From Armatimonadota bacterium (GTDB lineage: Bacteria > Armatimonadota > Fimbriimonadia > Fimbriimonadales > Fimbriimonadaceae): a DNA stretch of 64,000 nucleotides. The notes beneath the pieces were generated by a model, which searched no databases, was not told where the DNA came from, and saw only the letters and a program-made list of their open reading frames with translations. The stretch spans positions 248,001-312,000 of the forward strand of contig DAIDHV010000003.1 in the NCBI GenBank assembly GCA_027451905.1. Direction: 5' to 3'. The position numbers and the translations under genes are program-made. This document shows, piece by piece, positions 54,775 to 63,052 of this stretch (within the stretch, counting starts at the first letter, position 1; every line of letters starts with the position of its first letter).

Positions 54775-55591
54775 AAAATTCCTGCAATCCAATTCAAAAG
54801 GAGCCTTCACCCTCATGGAGCTAATGGTGGTGATTGGAATCCTTGCCATCCTTGCCGGCATTTTATTCCCAGTTTTTGCAAGATCAAAGAAGTCATCCTT
54901 CGAGGCGGTGGCTATTTCAAATGTCCGCCAGTTGTATGTAGGAATGAGCCTGTATTTAAATGACAATGGCGACCGGTTTCCCATAGAAAAAGTAACCCTG
55001 CATTCTGGAATAGAGAGGTATTGGACTCAAACCGTTGGGAACTACATCTCCAAGATAACTCCAACTGGGCCACATGGAACCGTACTCGATGACGATTTGC
55101 CAAAAGTTTTCTTTGATCCAGGTAAGCCTTACATTTCTCAGCCAAAATCAGGAAAATTGGCAAGGGCCGGAATTTCCGGCTGGGGCCTTAGTGATGACCT
55201 TTCTAATCAAGCTTCACCCACATGGGATCCGTTTGGGCAGCCTTTTGGACCCCCTTACAACTCTTCTAGTGTTGTAAAACCAGCATCGACCTTGATGCTT
55301 ACAGAGACCATTGACTCCCTAGTAGAGAAATACTCTGGCTACGCAGAGGCAATTTCGCCGCTGGTGGATTTGACGATTGAGCCGCCAGGAACAATCGTAA
55401 ACACCGATATTGATGCACCTTATGGCGGCAATGGGCCAGTCGTATTGCGAAACGGATCTGCCTATCCTGCCAATCTGCATGGGTTCAATATCACTGTTTA
55501 CTGCGATGGGCATGCCAAGCCCACCCACGTCTCTGAGATTATCGGCAGTGGAAAACTTTGGAGCATATCAGGAAATGGACAGTGGCCTTGA
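54767..55591 (+). CDS. Pseudopilin (locus B)
   Basis: 274 residues with the prepilin signature KGAFTLMELMVVIGILAIL (Gly before the cut, Phe, +5 Glu), FPVFARSKKSSFEAVAISNV and a C-terminal VYCDGHAKPTHVSE, the DGH element of the H-X9-DG family. Overlaps the membrane protein gene before it and the next gene after it (TTGA at 55588). Together with the pseudopilin of locus A it belongs to the same gene neighbourhood type. Confidence 0.85.
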   Translation: MNRKFLQSNSKGAFTLMELMVVIGILAILAGILFPVFARSKKSSFEAVAISNVRQLYVGMSLYLNDNGDRFPIEKVTLHSGIERYWTQTVGNYISKITPTGPHGTVLDDDLPKVFFDPGKPYISQPKSGKLARAGISGWGLSDDLSNQASPTWDPFGQPFGPPYNSSSVVKPASTLMLTETIDSLVEKYSGYAEAISPLVDLTIEPPGTIVNTDIDAPYGGNGPVVLRNGSAYPANLHGFNITVYCDGHAKPTHVSEIIGSGKLWSISGNGQWP

Positions 55592-56010
55592 ACGTCTTTG
55601 GATTTGGTACTGAGTCGTTAGCCGACAAAAAAGAAAAGGATCATGCCTTTTTGATGACGGTGGCTTTTTGCTGCGTTCTTGGAACTTTGGGAAGTATTGA
55701 AGTCAATAACCTGGCTGGCACCGGGCTGACTCTTGCCATGTGGCTGGAGATCGTTGTTTGGATTTCCCTAGCTCCGACTTTGGCACTAGCCGCATTTTTT
55801 ATTTACCGAAAGTCTTCTATGAAGATGTCGGTTTACCTTCTTGCCGAGGGAGCAATCAATTTTGTTATTTATGGAATTTGGTACTTCGTCGTTAACCCGA
55901 TGTTTTCCGTATCGCACAACATCATTTTGATCTTGAGCGAAAGCTTGGTGTACGTCGTTTCATGCTATTTTGCGATGATTGCAACTCGGCTTATAGGGGC
56001 TTTGAACTAA
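55588..56010 (+). CDS. Four-helix membrane protein (locus B)
   Basis: From TTG 55588, overlapping the pseudopilin stop, about 140 residues. Four hydrophobic segments (TVAFCCVLGTLGSIEV, WLEIVVWISLAPTLALAAFF, VYLLAEGAINFVIYGIW, IILILSESLVYVVSCYFAMI). No family recognised. The frame is open up to TTG 55558, but the overlap pattern used throughout this operon favours 55588. Probably the last gene of locus B. Confidence 0.55.
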   Translation: MNVFGFGTESLADKKEKDHAFLMTVAFCCVLGTLGSIEVNNLAGTGLTLAMWLEIVVWISLAPTLALAAFFIYRKSSMKMSVYLLAEGAINFVIYGIWYFVVNPMFSVSHNIILILSESLVYVVSCYFAMIATRLIGALN

Positions 56011-56465
56011 CCCTTCTTAAGAACGAAGAGAATACTTCAATAGTGTCGATTTATGTCAGGCATTGAATTTGATTCTTGGTTCCAAGTTTCGGAAGCCATG
56101 GTTTGAGGGAATAGCCAAGACAGAGCTATTGAGCTAAAGCGATGTATGTCTTTAAAATTGTGAAGAGCGATGTCGCGCGCGGAGTCTAAGTGGCCATTAG
56201 GTTTTTGTGATTGCATGTCCAGGAGGAAAGACATATTTCACATGCCCAACAACTGTTCTCAAAAACAGATTAAAAGTGTTAAGACTTTTTAATTGATCTG
56301 CAATTTTATCATCTACTAGCTATAAACTGGCAAAAATACTTGTCCAAATCAATAATTTGGTAGGTTTCATCCTGAGTTAGTGATACAAAGTTGCAGTAGC
56401 GGCAGAAAATATTTTGTATAATGAACCCGAGGGCGGAGAAATCCGCTACGCACTTCGAGAGGAAA
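56011..56465. other. Intergenic region before the PEP-CTERM gene
   Basis: About 450 AT-rich bases. It has TATAAT at 56417-56422, the likely -10 of the next gene. A minus frame of 65 codons (56037-56234) has no ribosome site and no recognisable motif. Nothing else seen. Confidence 0.45.
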
Positions 56466-57230
56466 ATGAAAAAATTAGCTATCGCTACAGCATTTGGTTT
56501 GTTGGGGGCAGTCGCCTTTGGTCAAGCCAACCCGATCTCCCTTTCTGGATATAACCAAGACTGCATAGCAAACGGCACAGGGACCGTTGCCCAGACCACA
56601 ACCGTAACCCTGGATAGTTACTATGACTTTTACACCCAAAGCTATTATGGGGATGGAACTGGATTGCCAGATAGTGGATCGTTCCTGAGTTCTTACGATG
56701 GAACCACTAATTTCCAGTTTGCAAACTATTCTTCCAACAACGTCTTACTACTATTCGAGAGCGGCCAAGGCACAGATTCAGGCACTTTGAGTTTGACAAC
56801 TCCCGATGCGTACACCAATCTTCAGTTCTTAGCCGATGGTTTTAACGGTGGTCACTCATTTAACTACACTTTAAACTTCGCGGACGGGAGCCAAACAACA
56901 GGCAGTTTGACCGCAAACGACAACTTTGATAATTCAGGGCCAATCGCCTACTATGCCTTTGGTCGTGCAAATGCGATAACAAACTCTGAGGAATATGACG
57001 GTGGGCCACCTTATTTGTTCCAATACGGAGTAACTTTGTCTCAGGCGGATTCAATGAAATCCTTGAAGAGCGTGACTTTCACTAATAACGATACGAATGG
57101 AAATGGCTACGATACAGTTGGAATCTGGGCGATTAGCGGAACCGTGAATCAGTCAGTTCCAGAGCCTGCAGAACTAGCCCCATTTGCGCTCGGAGCTATT
57201 GGACTATTTGCTCGAAAGAGACGCAAATAA
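56466..57230 (+). CDS. PEP-CTERM secreted protein
   Basis: Start ATG 56466, after GAGAGGAAA and before a signal peptide (LAIATAFGLLGAVAFGQ). About 254 residues, rich in Asn, Tyr, Gly and Ser with a beta-sandwich look. The end VPEPAELAPFALGAIGLFA then RKRRK is a full PEP-CTERM signal. Promoter TATAAT 44 bases upstream; strong terminator after the stop. Confidence 0.8.
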   Translation: MKKLAIATAFGLLGAVAFGQANPISLSGYNQDCIANGTGTVAQTTTVTLDSYYDFYTQSYYGDGTGLPDSGSFLSSYDGTTNFQFANYSSNNVLLLFESGQGTDSGTLSLTTPDAYTNLQFLADGFNGGHSFNYTLNFADGSQTTGSLTANDNFDNSGPIAYYAFGRANAITNSEEYDGGPPYLFQYGVTLSQADSMKSLKSVTFTNNDTNGNGYDTVGIWAISGTVNQSVPEPAELAPFALGAIGLFARKRRK

Positions 57231-57251
57231 TCTAACTGCCGTAAAAGAGTT

Positions 57252-57291
57252 AAGGTTGGAAGCCGCCGAAAGGTGACTTTCAACCTTTTTT
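57252..57291 (+). terminator. Intrinsic terminator of the PEP-CTERM gene
   Basis: AAGGTTGGAAG and CTTTCAACCTT form an 11-bp stem (one G-T) followed by a T-run. Confidence 0.9.
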
Positions 57292-57340
57292 GTGAGTGGA
57301 CAACAAATATAGACTTTTTTGTAGGCAGATAAATACAATG

Positions 57341-57373
57341 AGTAGAGGGTGACCCAACGGTTCACCCTCTACT
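57341..57373 (-). terminator. Hairpin after the pseudopilin gene at 57396
   Basis: AGTAGAGGGTGA pairs perfectly with TCACCCTCTACT. It lies just past the stop of the minus-strand pseudopilin gene, with only a weak T-run on the minus strand. Confidence 0.65.
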
Positions 57374-57395
57374 CATTTCAATCGTTTAGATACTT

Positions 57396-58244
57396 CTAAG
57401 GATTAAAAACCTGAGTTGGCTTTTGAACCTTAAACTGATAAAAGTCATTCTGGCGGACTTGATACCACGTCTGAAGCTTGGCATGACCATCCACGTACGC
57501 GTAGTTTGTTCCACCGGTGTGACCTGCAGCGGGGGCATCTGGTAATCGACCTTGGCAGTCAGCAGTGTGAGGAAGGATGTCCCCAGGTCCCTTTGGCGGG
57601 AACTGTCGCCCTCCAAGCTCGGAGATGTCGCAGTTGATAAAGGCAGAACCGTATGGCCCACCGATCCAAGAGTCGTATTCGCCGTTGGAATTCAGCCAGT
57701 CCTCCACCAATGAAATGGTGTTTGATGGCTGATCAAATTGAGTGAGCGATCTGGGGTCGGCGTACTGAGCGTAAACCGAGTCATAAGGGGTAGTACTTAA
57801 CCCCGTGTTTGTGTCCTCTTGGCCGGCCTCAACCGTATCAATCGGGCCAACAATGGCATAAGATCGCTTTATGGGATTGGCCCTATCCGCACCGTTCCAA
57901 AACGGCACATAGCTTGGGACGGGTGGAGATGCGGGATCATCTGGGCATCCAAAGAGCTGCCAGTTTTTGATGTAAGGCCCAATCTGCTGATCATAAGGGA
58001 TGTTGGCTCCGCCAGGATCACCAAAATTAATGGTGTTTTGGCTTTGAAGGATGGCGGGGGCATAATCGTCATTGTCATTGGCATACATAAAGATGCCAAG
58101 ACCGATCTGCCGAATATTGCTAAGACAGGTCACCTTTTTGGCGGCCTCCTTGGCTTGAGCGAAAACTGGGAAAAGAATTGCCGCCAAAATTGCAATGATT
58201 GCAATGACGACGAGTAATTCAATTAAAGTGAAACCTCGTTTCAT
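57396..58244 (-). CDS. Pseudopilin (H-X9-DG type)
   Basis: 282 residues starting [20 protein letters not shown], the canonical prepilin start, then [37 protein letters not shown]. The C-terminal [12 protein letters not shown] is the DGH element. Part of its coding sequence is found again at 53036-53083 in the IS junction. TACAAT lies only about 12 bases ahead of the ATG, with no Shine-Dalgarno, so the mRNA may be almost leaderless. Confidence 0.88.
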   Translation of the reverse strand: MKRGFTLIELLVVIAIIAILAAILFPVFAQAKEAAKKVTCLSNIRQIGLGIFMYANDNDDYAPAILQSQNTINFGDPGGANIPYDQQIGPYIKNWQLFGCPDDPASPPVPSYVPFWNGADRANPIKRSYAIVGPIDTVEAGQEDTNTGLSTTPYDSVYAQYADPRSLTQFDQPSNTISLVEDWLNSNGEYDSWIGGPYGSAFINCDISELGGRQFPPKGPGDILPHTADCQGRLPDAPAAGHTGGTNYAYVDGHAKLQTWYQVRQNDFYQFKVQKPTQVFNP

Positions 58245-58662
58245 AACAAAACCATTGTAACAATATTTTTGGCTAGAGGAACCTATTTTGATTGTTCTTA
58301 AAGCAAGCGGATCAACCTCTTGAACCTATTGCCCTGAATCTGATGGAACTGATTCTAAGTTTTATGCGCGAGTGTTATGATGACTAGTGAACGACTTGGC
58401 CCTTTGACCTGCAACTTATCGAAAAGTTAGATTCCAGTTTACAATGCTTTTACTCAATGGCCAGCCGGCCACCCGGTAATTGAGATATCCAAATCCAGTC
58501 TAAAGCAGCTTTAAAGGGATTGAGCTTAATCTGCTTTCCAAGCCGTGTCGATTGGCGTGATCGTCAATTTGAAGAACTGTGGATTTACAGAGCTGACGCC
58601 TCAAGGAGTCTGTGAAGTGCCGTAGCAAAACAGGTAGGCTCGGTCGGTAATAATGGACTTAA
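58245..58662. other. Intergenic region between pseudopilin and oxidase genes
   Basis: About 420 bases, divergent. It contains the TACAAT -10 of the pseudopilin gene (58256-58261 on the minus strand). No gene, RNA or repeat recognised in the rest. Confidence 0.45.
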
Positions 58663-59793
58663 GTGGAGAAATTTGATTGTGCCGTAGTCGGGCTGGGATC
58701 AATGGGGTCTGCCGCTGCTTGGCAGCTTGCTTATAGGGGATATAGCACTATTGGTTTCGATCAATTTGCCCCCTTGCACAACCTTGGCAGTTCGCACGGG
58801 AAAACTCGAATCATTCGTAAGGCTTACTTCGAAAATCCCAAGTTTGTCTCGCTACTGAACCGAGCCTATGAACTGTGGCATGACCTTCAATCCTCTACAA
58901 AGGAACCTATTATTGATCTGTGTGGAGGGCTTTATGTTGGGCCAGCGCATTGCGATCTCATCGAGGGGACATTGGAAGCGGCTGCCATCCACGGTTTAGA
59001 TTGCGAGCGCTTATCACAATCCGAGCTTCAAGAACGGTATCCATTTCTATGTGTTCGTAGTGATGAAATTGGGTTAATCGAAAAAGATGCGGGGATGATC
59101 TTTGCTGAAAACTCACTAGTGGCGATGAATAGCCTTGCGTCGGCCTTAGGCGCAACATTACTTCGAGAGAAAGTTCTTCATTTAGATTTGTTGGCTAGTC
59201 CTAAGCTCATTGTCACCTCTCATCGAACCGTCAAGGCAGAAAGGGTGATCTTAACTCAAGGACCATGGATGGCTTCGATTTTTGAGGAACTTGGCGTAAA
59301 AGTGAAGATAACACGCCAAACGGTTGGATGGTTCAACGGGAAGGATCTGGCGCACTTTCACCGCAGCGCGTTTCCTGTTTATGCCATGGAAAGAGATGGC
59401 TTGTTTGTTTATGGAATCCCAAGTGGTGATTCAGAGGATTTATCTGGCGTGAAAGTAGCGTGCCACAACCCAGGTCCGGTCATCGATCCTCATTCTCCAG
59501 TGATGCCGGTTAGCACTCAAGAGGAGGAGGAGCTCAAGAATCTAGCCGCTTTGGCATTCCCAGGTGCCAACCTGTCTTTGAGCCACTTTTTGGCTTGCAA
59601 GTATTCCAATAGCCCAGATGGTCACTTTCTCATCGACGTTCTTCCAAGCGATCCCCCCGTCGTTTTGGCAGGAGGTTTTAGCGGCCATGGATTCAAATTT
59701 GCACCCGTCATTGGAGAAATTTTAGTCAGCCTAGCTTTTGAAGGCAAAAGCCAACATTCAGTAGACTTCTTATCCCTCAAGAGATTTGCCTAA
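58663..59793 (+). CDS. Monomeric sarcosine oxidase / N-methyl amino acid oxidase
   Basis: 376-residue FAD enzyme of the MSOX/SolA family: AVVGLGSMGSAAAWQLA (FAD motif), FDQFAPLHNLGSSHGKTRIIR, GGLYVG, ILTQGPWMA, and CKYSNSPDGHFLIDVLP, where the Cys matches the one that binds FAD covalently in MSOX, then GGFSGHGFKFAPVIGEILV. The reaction oxidises N-methyl amino acids such as sarcosine to the amine, formaldehyde and H2O2. The start is GTG 58663. No formaldehyde or glycine genes nearby, so the exact substrate is open. Confidence 0.85.
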   Translation: MEKFDCAVVGLGSMGSAAAWQLAYRGYSTIGFDQFAPLHNLGSSHGKTRIIRKAYFENPKFVSLLNRAYELWHDLQSSTKEPIIDLCGGLYVGPAHCDLIEGTLEAAAIHGLDCERLSQSELQERYPFLCVRSDEIGLIEKDAGMIFAENSLVAMNSLASALGATLLREKVLHLDLLASPKLIVTSHRTVKAERVILTQGPWMASIFEELGVKVKITRQTVGWFNGKDLAHFHRSAFPVYAMERDGLFVYGIPSGDSEDLSGVKVACHNPGPVIDPHSPVMPVSTQEEEELKNLAALAFPGANLSLSHFLACKYSNSPDGHFLIDVLPSDPPVVLAGGFSGHGFKFAPVIGEILVSLAFEGKSQHSVDFLSLKRFA

Positions 59794-59904
59794 ATCTATG
59801 AGCTGGCACCCGGATACGCATCTAGTAAAGTGAACCTAAACGGATATTTTAGACCATAGATTCTTGCGCGCGTGGATATTCCCAACAAACTAAAGTGAAA
59901 GGTG

Positions 59905-59910
59905 TATAAT
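59905..59910 (+). promoter_or_regulatory. -10 box of the zinc-ribbon gene
   Basis: TATAAT within GGTGTATAATTG, 24 bases ahead of ATG 59935. No clear -35. Confidence 0.5.
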
Positions 59911-59934
59911 TGCTCCAGTTTTGTCAGTGAAGCC

Positions 59935-60738
59935 ATGATTACATGTCCAAAATGCAAAAATACACTGCCCGATTGGGCTCAGTCTTGCCAGTTTTGCCAC
60001 AGTGACCTTAAAGCAGTTGCCCGGCCCGTTACTGTAAAAAAGGAGGTCAGCTATTATGGGCAAATGGCAAAATGGGTTTGGCCCTGCTACTATGCGATAT
60101 CCGGATACATTGTCTTTATTGCCGTTGTCTTAGCCGCTCTAACCTTGTTGGCAGGACCGTTAGATATCATGTCCAAGATCGGCCTGACTATAGACGCACT
60201 CATTTTGATTGTGGGGCTGGGGCTCCTCGTTCAAAACGACTTTATCCGTGGGATTGGAATGTATTTTGCGGCAATCGCGGCGGTTATTTCCGTGATTCAA
60301 ACCGCTCATATTGTGACCTTTAATGCCTCGGTACCTGCCTTTAACCGCCAGATGGCAAATATCACTAATGCGATTGCCCCGCCTGCTCCCAGCGCTGGAA
60401 ATAAAGGTGGAACTGCGTCAACTGCAGCCAATCAACAAAATGGAATGATTCAGATTCAAGGGATGCCAGGCCAGCAGCTCACCGCGGATCAGCAGGCCCA
60501 ACTTCAGCAGTTTCAAGATCAGATCAATAAAGACCTTGAGCAGTCACTACCCCCAGACAAACGCAAAGCCTTTGAACAAGAATTAAAGAAATCGTCGTCT
60601 ACCCAGGGTTCTTTATTGACCCCATTCCAGCCAGTCAAGCCAATAAGTCCCATCATTTTATTTCTTTCTGCGGGAAACATCTTCGTCTTTCTTTTCCTGA
60701 TGTATTTGATTTACGAGACCGAGCACAATAGTTACTAG
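59935..60738 (+). CDS. Zinc-ribbon membrane protein, paralogue of 60823
   Basis: From ATG 59935 about 267 residues. N-terminal zinc ribbon CPKCKNTLPDWAQSCQFCHSD (four Cys), then four membrane segments (YYAISGYIVFIAVVLAALTLL, DALILIVGLGLLV, GMYFAAIAAVISV, IILFLSAGNIFVFLFLMYLI) with a Gln-rich hydrophilic stretch between the third and fourth (AANQQNGMIQ to DQINKDLEQSL). The next gene is clearly a shorter paralogue. The role is unknown. Confidence 0.65.
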   Translation: MITCPKCKNTLPDWAQSCQFCHSDLKAVARPVTVKKEVSYYGQMAKWVWPCYYAISGYIVFIAVVLAALTLLAGPLDIMSKIGLTIDALILIVGLGLLVQNDFIRGIGMYFAAIAAVISVIQTAHIVTFNASVPAFNRQMANITNAIAPPAPSAGNKGGTASTAANQQNGMIQIQGMPGQQLTADQQAQLQQFQDQINKDLEQSLPPDKRKAFEQELKKSSSTQGSLLTPFQPVKPISPIILFLSAGNIFVFLFLMYLIYETEHNSY

Positions 60739-60822
60739 GATTTAGATTCAGTGAAGGAGATTTGAATCAGAATTGTTGGCAGCAAACTAGAGCAATTCAA
60801 CGTCTAGGAATGAGTCTTTACC

Positions 60823-61350
60823 ATGATCATTTGCCCAAAATGTAAGAAGTCATTGCCAGATTGGACTCAGAACTGTCAATTTTGCGGATCGGATTTGAAG
60901 TCGGTAGCAAGGCCAATAGGGGGCGATACTCCAAACTATAGGCGGGGAAGTGCAAGAACCGCATCATGGATTTGGCCCGCCTATTACGGAATTAGCGCTT
61001 GGTTTGTATTCCGGGGCCTGTTTAACATCATCACGGGGATGATGCATCACCAGCCTAAGAACATTTTTGATTCTGGTGGCCCCAATTACTTTTTAGTGGT
61101 CATAGGTGCTATTGGAGTCGTTTGGGGGATCGGACTTCTTGCAAAAATCGAGTTTATCCGCGGTATAACCAATGTCTTATGCTTCTTAAGCATAGCCGTA
61201 GATTTGCTCTCCTTGGTAGGTTACGTTCTAGGGGCAGGATTGGCGGCGATGCTTGGCGGAAGTCTTCTGGTTGTGATATCGATGTTTGCTACCGCATTCA
61301 ACATTGCCTTGAATGGACTCATGATCTACCTTCTTGGTGAGACGGATTAG
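60823..61350 (+). CDS. Zinc-ribbon membrane protein, paralogue of 59935
   Basis: 175 residues with CPKCKKSLPDWTQNCQFCGSDLKSVARPI (zinc ribbon), nearly identical in layout to the upstream gene, then WIWPAYYGISAWFVFRG and three further hydrophobic segments. It lacks the Gln-rich insert of its neighbour. 84 bases separate them; they probably share a transcript. Convergent with the ROK kinase gene, 16 bases apart. No function known. Confidence 0.65.
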   Translation: MIICPKCKKSLPDWTQNCQFCGSDLKSVARPIGGDTPNYRRGSARTASWIWPAYYGISAWFVFRGLFNIITGMMHHQPKNIFDSGGPNYFLVVIGAIGVVWGIGLLAKIEFIRGITNVLCFLSIAVDLLSLVGYVLGAGLAAMLGGSLLVVISMFATAFNIALNGLMIYLLGETD

Positions 61351-61366
61351 CTAGACGGGCGGAAGT

Positions 61367-62272
61367 TTAGCTTCGCTGGCAAAGAAGAGCGGCCCCAAAT
61401 ACGCCGGCACTGTCTCCTAGGCTTGCCTTGACAACCTTAGTTTTTGGGCTGTCGTGAAAGGTGAATTGGTGAAGAGCCAAGACACCCTCTGTGTAAAATC
61501 CGGGGAGAGAGCTAACCCCACCTCCAAGCACAATCATCTCGGGATCCAAGATGTTGACAACCACACTGAGAGCTTTGCCAAACCACTGGTAGGTTTGCTG
61601 CAAGGTTTCTCGGCAGGATTCATCTCCTTGCATCGCTTTAGAGTTCAGCACTTCTAGGCTTAGCTGTTCGCCGGTCTGCAATTGGTGTCGCTTAGAAATC
61701 CCTGGTCCCGAAAGCACAGTTTCCACGCATCCTGTTTTGCCACAGTAGCAAGGTGTTCCTTTTGGATCTAACACATTATGCCCCCACTCGCCTGCAATTC
61801 CATTGAGCCCATCCAGAACAGAGCGATGAACAACAATGCCCCCGCCAACTCCGGTACCCATAATGACGCCAAAAACAACGCTGCTCGCTTTTCCGGCTCC
61901 TAACATAGCTTCGGCTAGGGCAAAGCAGTTGGCATCATTGGCAAGGGTCGTCTGGACCCCTAAAAGCTGATCAAGATCGGTTTTAAGTGGCTTTCCAATG
62001 AGGCAAGTTGTATTAGAGTTTCTTAATAATTTTGTTTCAATATCAAGAGCCCCAGGGGTGCAGATGCCAATCTGTTGGCCACGACTAAGCCCCGATTCTC
62101 GCTCTGCCAGTTCCAGTGTCTTTTTGATCTGGTCAAGGACGTGTTGGTAGCCTAAATGGGCTTCGGTAGGTTGGCGCAGCCTGGTGATTGGCTTTAATGA
62201 ACCGGGATCAATAACGGCAACCTCAATTTTAGTTCCCCCTAAGTCAATTCCCCAATAAGGGCTGTTTGCCAT
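61367..62272 (-). CDS. ROK family sugar kinase (glucokinase-like)
   Basis: About 301 residues. GIDLGGTKIEVAVID (phosphate 1 motif), GICTPGALD, NDANCFALAEAMLGAG (catalytic Asp in NDAN), GTGVGGGIVVH, GEWGHNVL and the zinc site CYCGKTGCVETVLSGPG are the ROK hallmarks. Family members phosphorylate glucose, N-acetylglucosamine, N-acetylmannosamine or fructose; without the substrate loop data I cannot choose. No helix-turn-helix, so a kinase and not a repressor. GTG at 62275 is an alternative start. Confidence 0.9.
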   Translation of the reverse strand: MANSPYWGIDLGGTKIEVAVIDPGSLKPITRLRQPTEAHLGYQHVLDQIKKTLELAERESGLSRGQQIGICTPGALDIETKLLRNSNTTCLIGKPLKTDLDQLLGVQTTLANDANCFALAEAMLGAGKASSVVFGVIMGTGVGGGIVVHRSVLDGLNGIAGEWGHNVLDPKGTPCYCGKTGCVETVLSGPGISKRHQLQTGEQLSLEVLNSKAMQGDESCRETLQQTYQWFGKALSVVVNILDPEMIVLGGGVSSLPGFYTEGVLALHQFTFHDSPKTKVVKASLGDSAGVFGAALLCQRS

Positions 62273-62572
62273 CACGTTTCATTATGGAGCATGCTCGTCA
62301 GAATGAAGGTCCCTCAACCAGTAGCCCATGACTCACTGTCGCCAAAGAGGGTTGAGGATCTAATTGGTTTGCAAATCGGAGTCCTAAAAGCAAGACTGTT
62401 CAAGAGTAAAGTCACTGAATCCACAAGGGCAAACCTGGGTGGCAGAAAATGGGGCAAGCTAAAGTTGGAGTCGGCAAGACCTTGAAAGCCTGACCTTTCC
62501 ACTGGATGGATGGGTTCACCGCAAGCGGGTAACCTGAAATGGATTGCCACAAGGCAATTTGGGAGCCAAGTT

Positions 62573-63052
62573 ATGCCGATTTCAGTAGGATCAGCTGCAC
62601 CACAATTTACATTAAAATCCAAAACCGATTCTGAGCTGATAGACGTTCAGCCTCTTCAAGAGTCTGCCGGAAAGGCAGTTGTTCTTATCTTTTTCCCAGC
62701 CGCATTCACCGGCGTCTGCACCGAAGAGATGTGTGATCTTTCTAGCGGATTTGGTGCTTATCAGGCCCTGAACGCGGATGTTTATGGAATCTCAACAGAT
62801 AATCCATTTGCCCAAGAAGCGTGGGCCAAGCAAAATAAAATCACGGTGCCTTTGCTTAGCGATTACGCTCACAAAGTTGTGAAAGCCTATGACGTTGAAT
62901 TTCCTGATTTAGCGGGATTGGGCCCATCGGCAGCAAGAGCCGCGATTGTTGTGGACTCACATGGCAAAGTTGTCTATGCCGAGCAAACCGCTTCGCCCGG
63001 TGACTTGCCCAACTTTGAAGCGATTAAAGCTTGCCTGGGTGAACTTCAATGA
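62573..63052 (+). CDS. Peroxiredoxin (AhpE/TSA type)
   Basis: From ATG 62573 about 159 residues. SVGSAAPQFTLKS opens the family fold, VVLIFFPAAFTGVCTEEMCDLSSG contains the peroxidatic Cys (in FTGVCTEE), and YGISTDNPFAQEAWAKQNKITVPLLSD with AAIVVDSHGKVVYAE complete it. It reduces H2O2 or organic peroxides. A further Cys lies four residues after the first. The frame is open for 21 more codons upstream, but the family begins at the chosen ATG. Its stop overlaps the next gene (ATGA). Confidence 0.9.
   Translation: MPISVGSAAPQFTLKSKTDSELIDVQPLQESAGKAVVLIFFPAAFTGVCTEEMCDLSSGFGAYQALNADVYGISTDNPFAQEAWAKQNKITVPLLSDYAHKVVKAYDVEFPDLAGLGPSAARAAIVVDSHGKVVYAEQTASPGDLPNFEAIKACLGELQ

Noticed and set aside
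56037-56234. A 65-codon minus frame that at first looked like a transposase piece
   Set aside because: I could not match any transposase motif and it has no ribosome site, so it is left as unexplained intergenic DNA.
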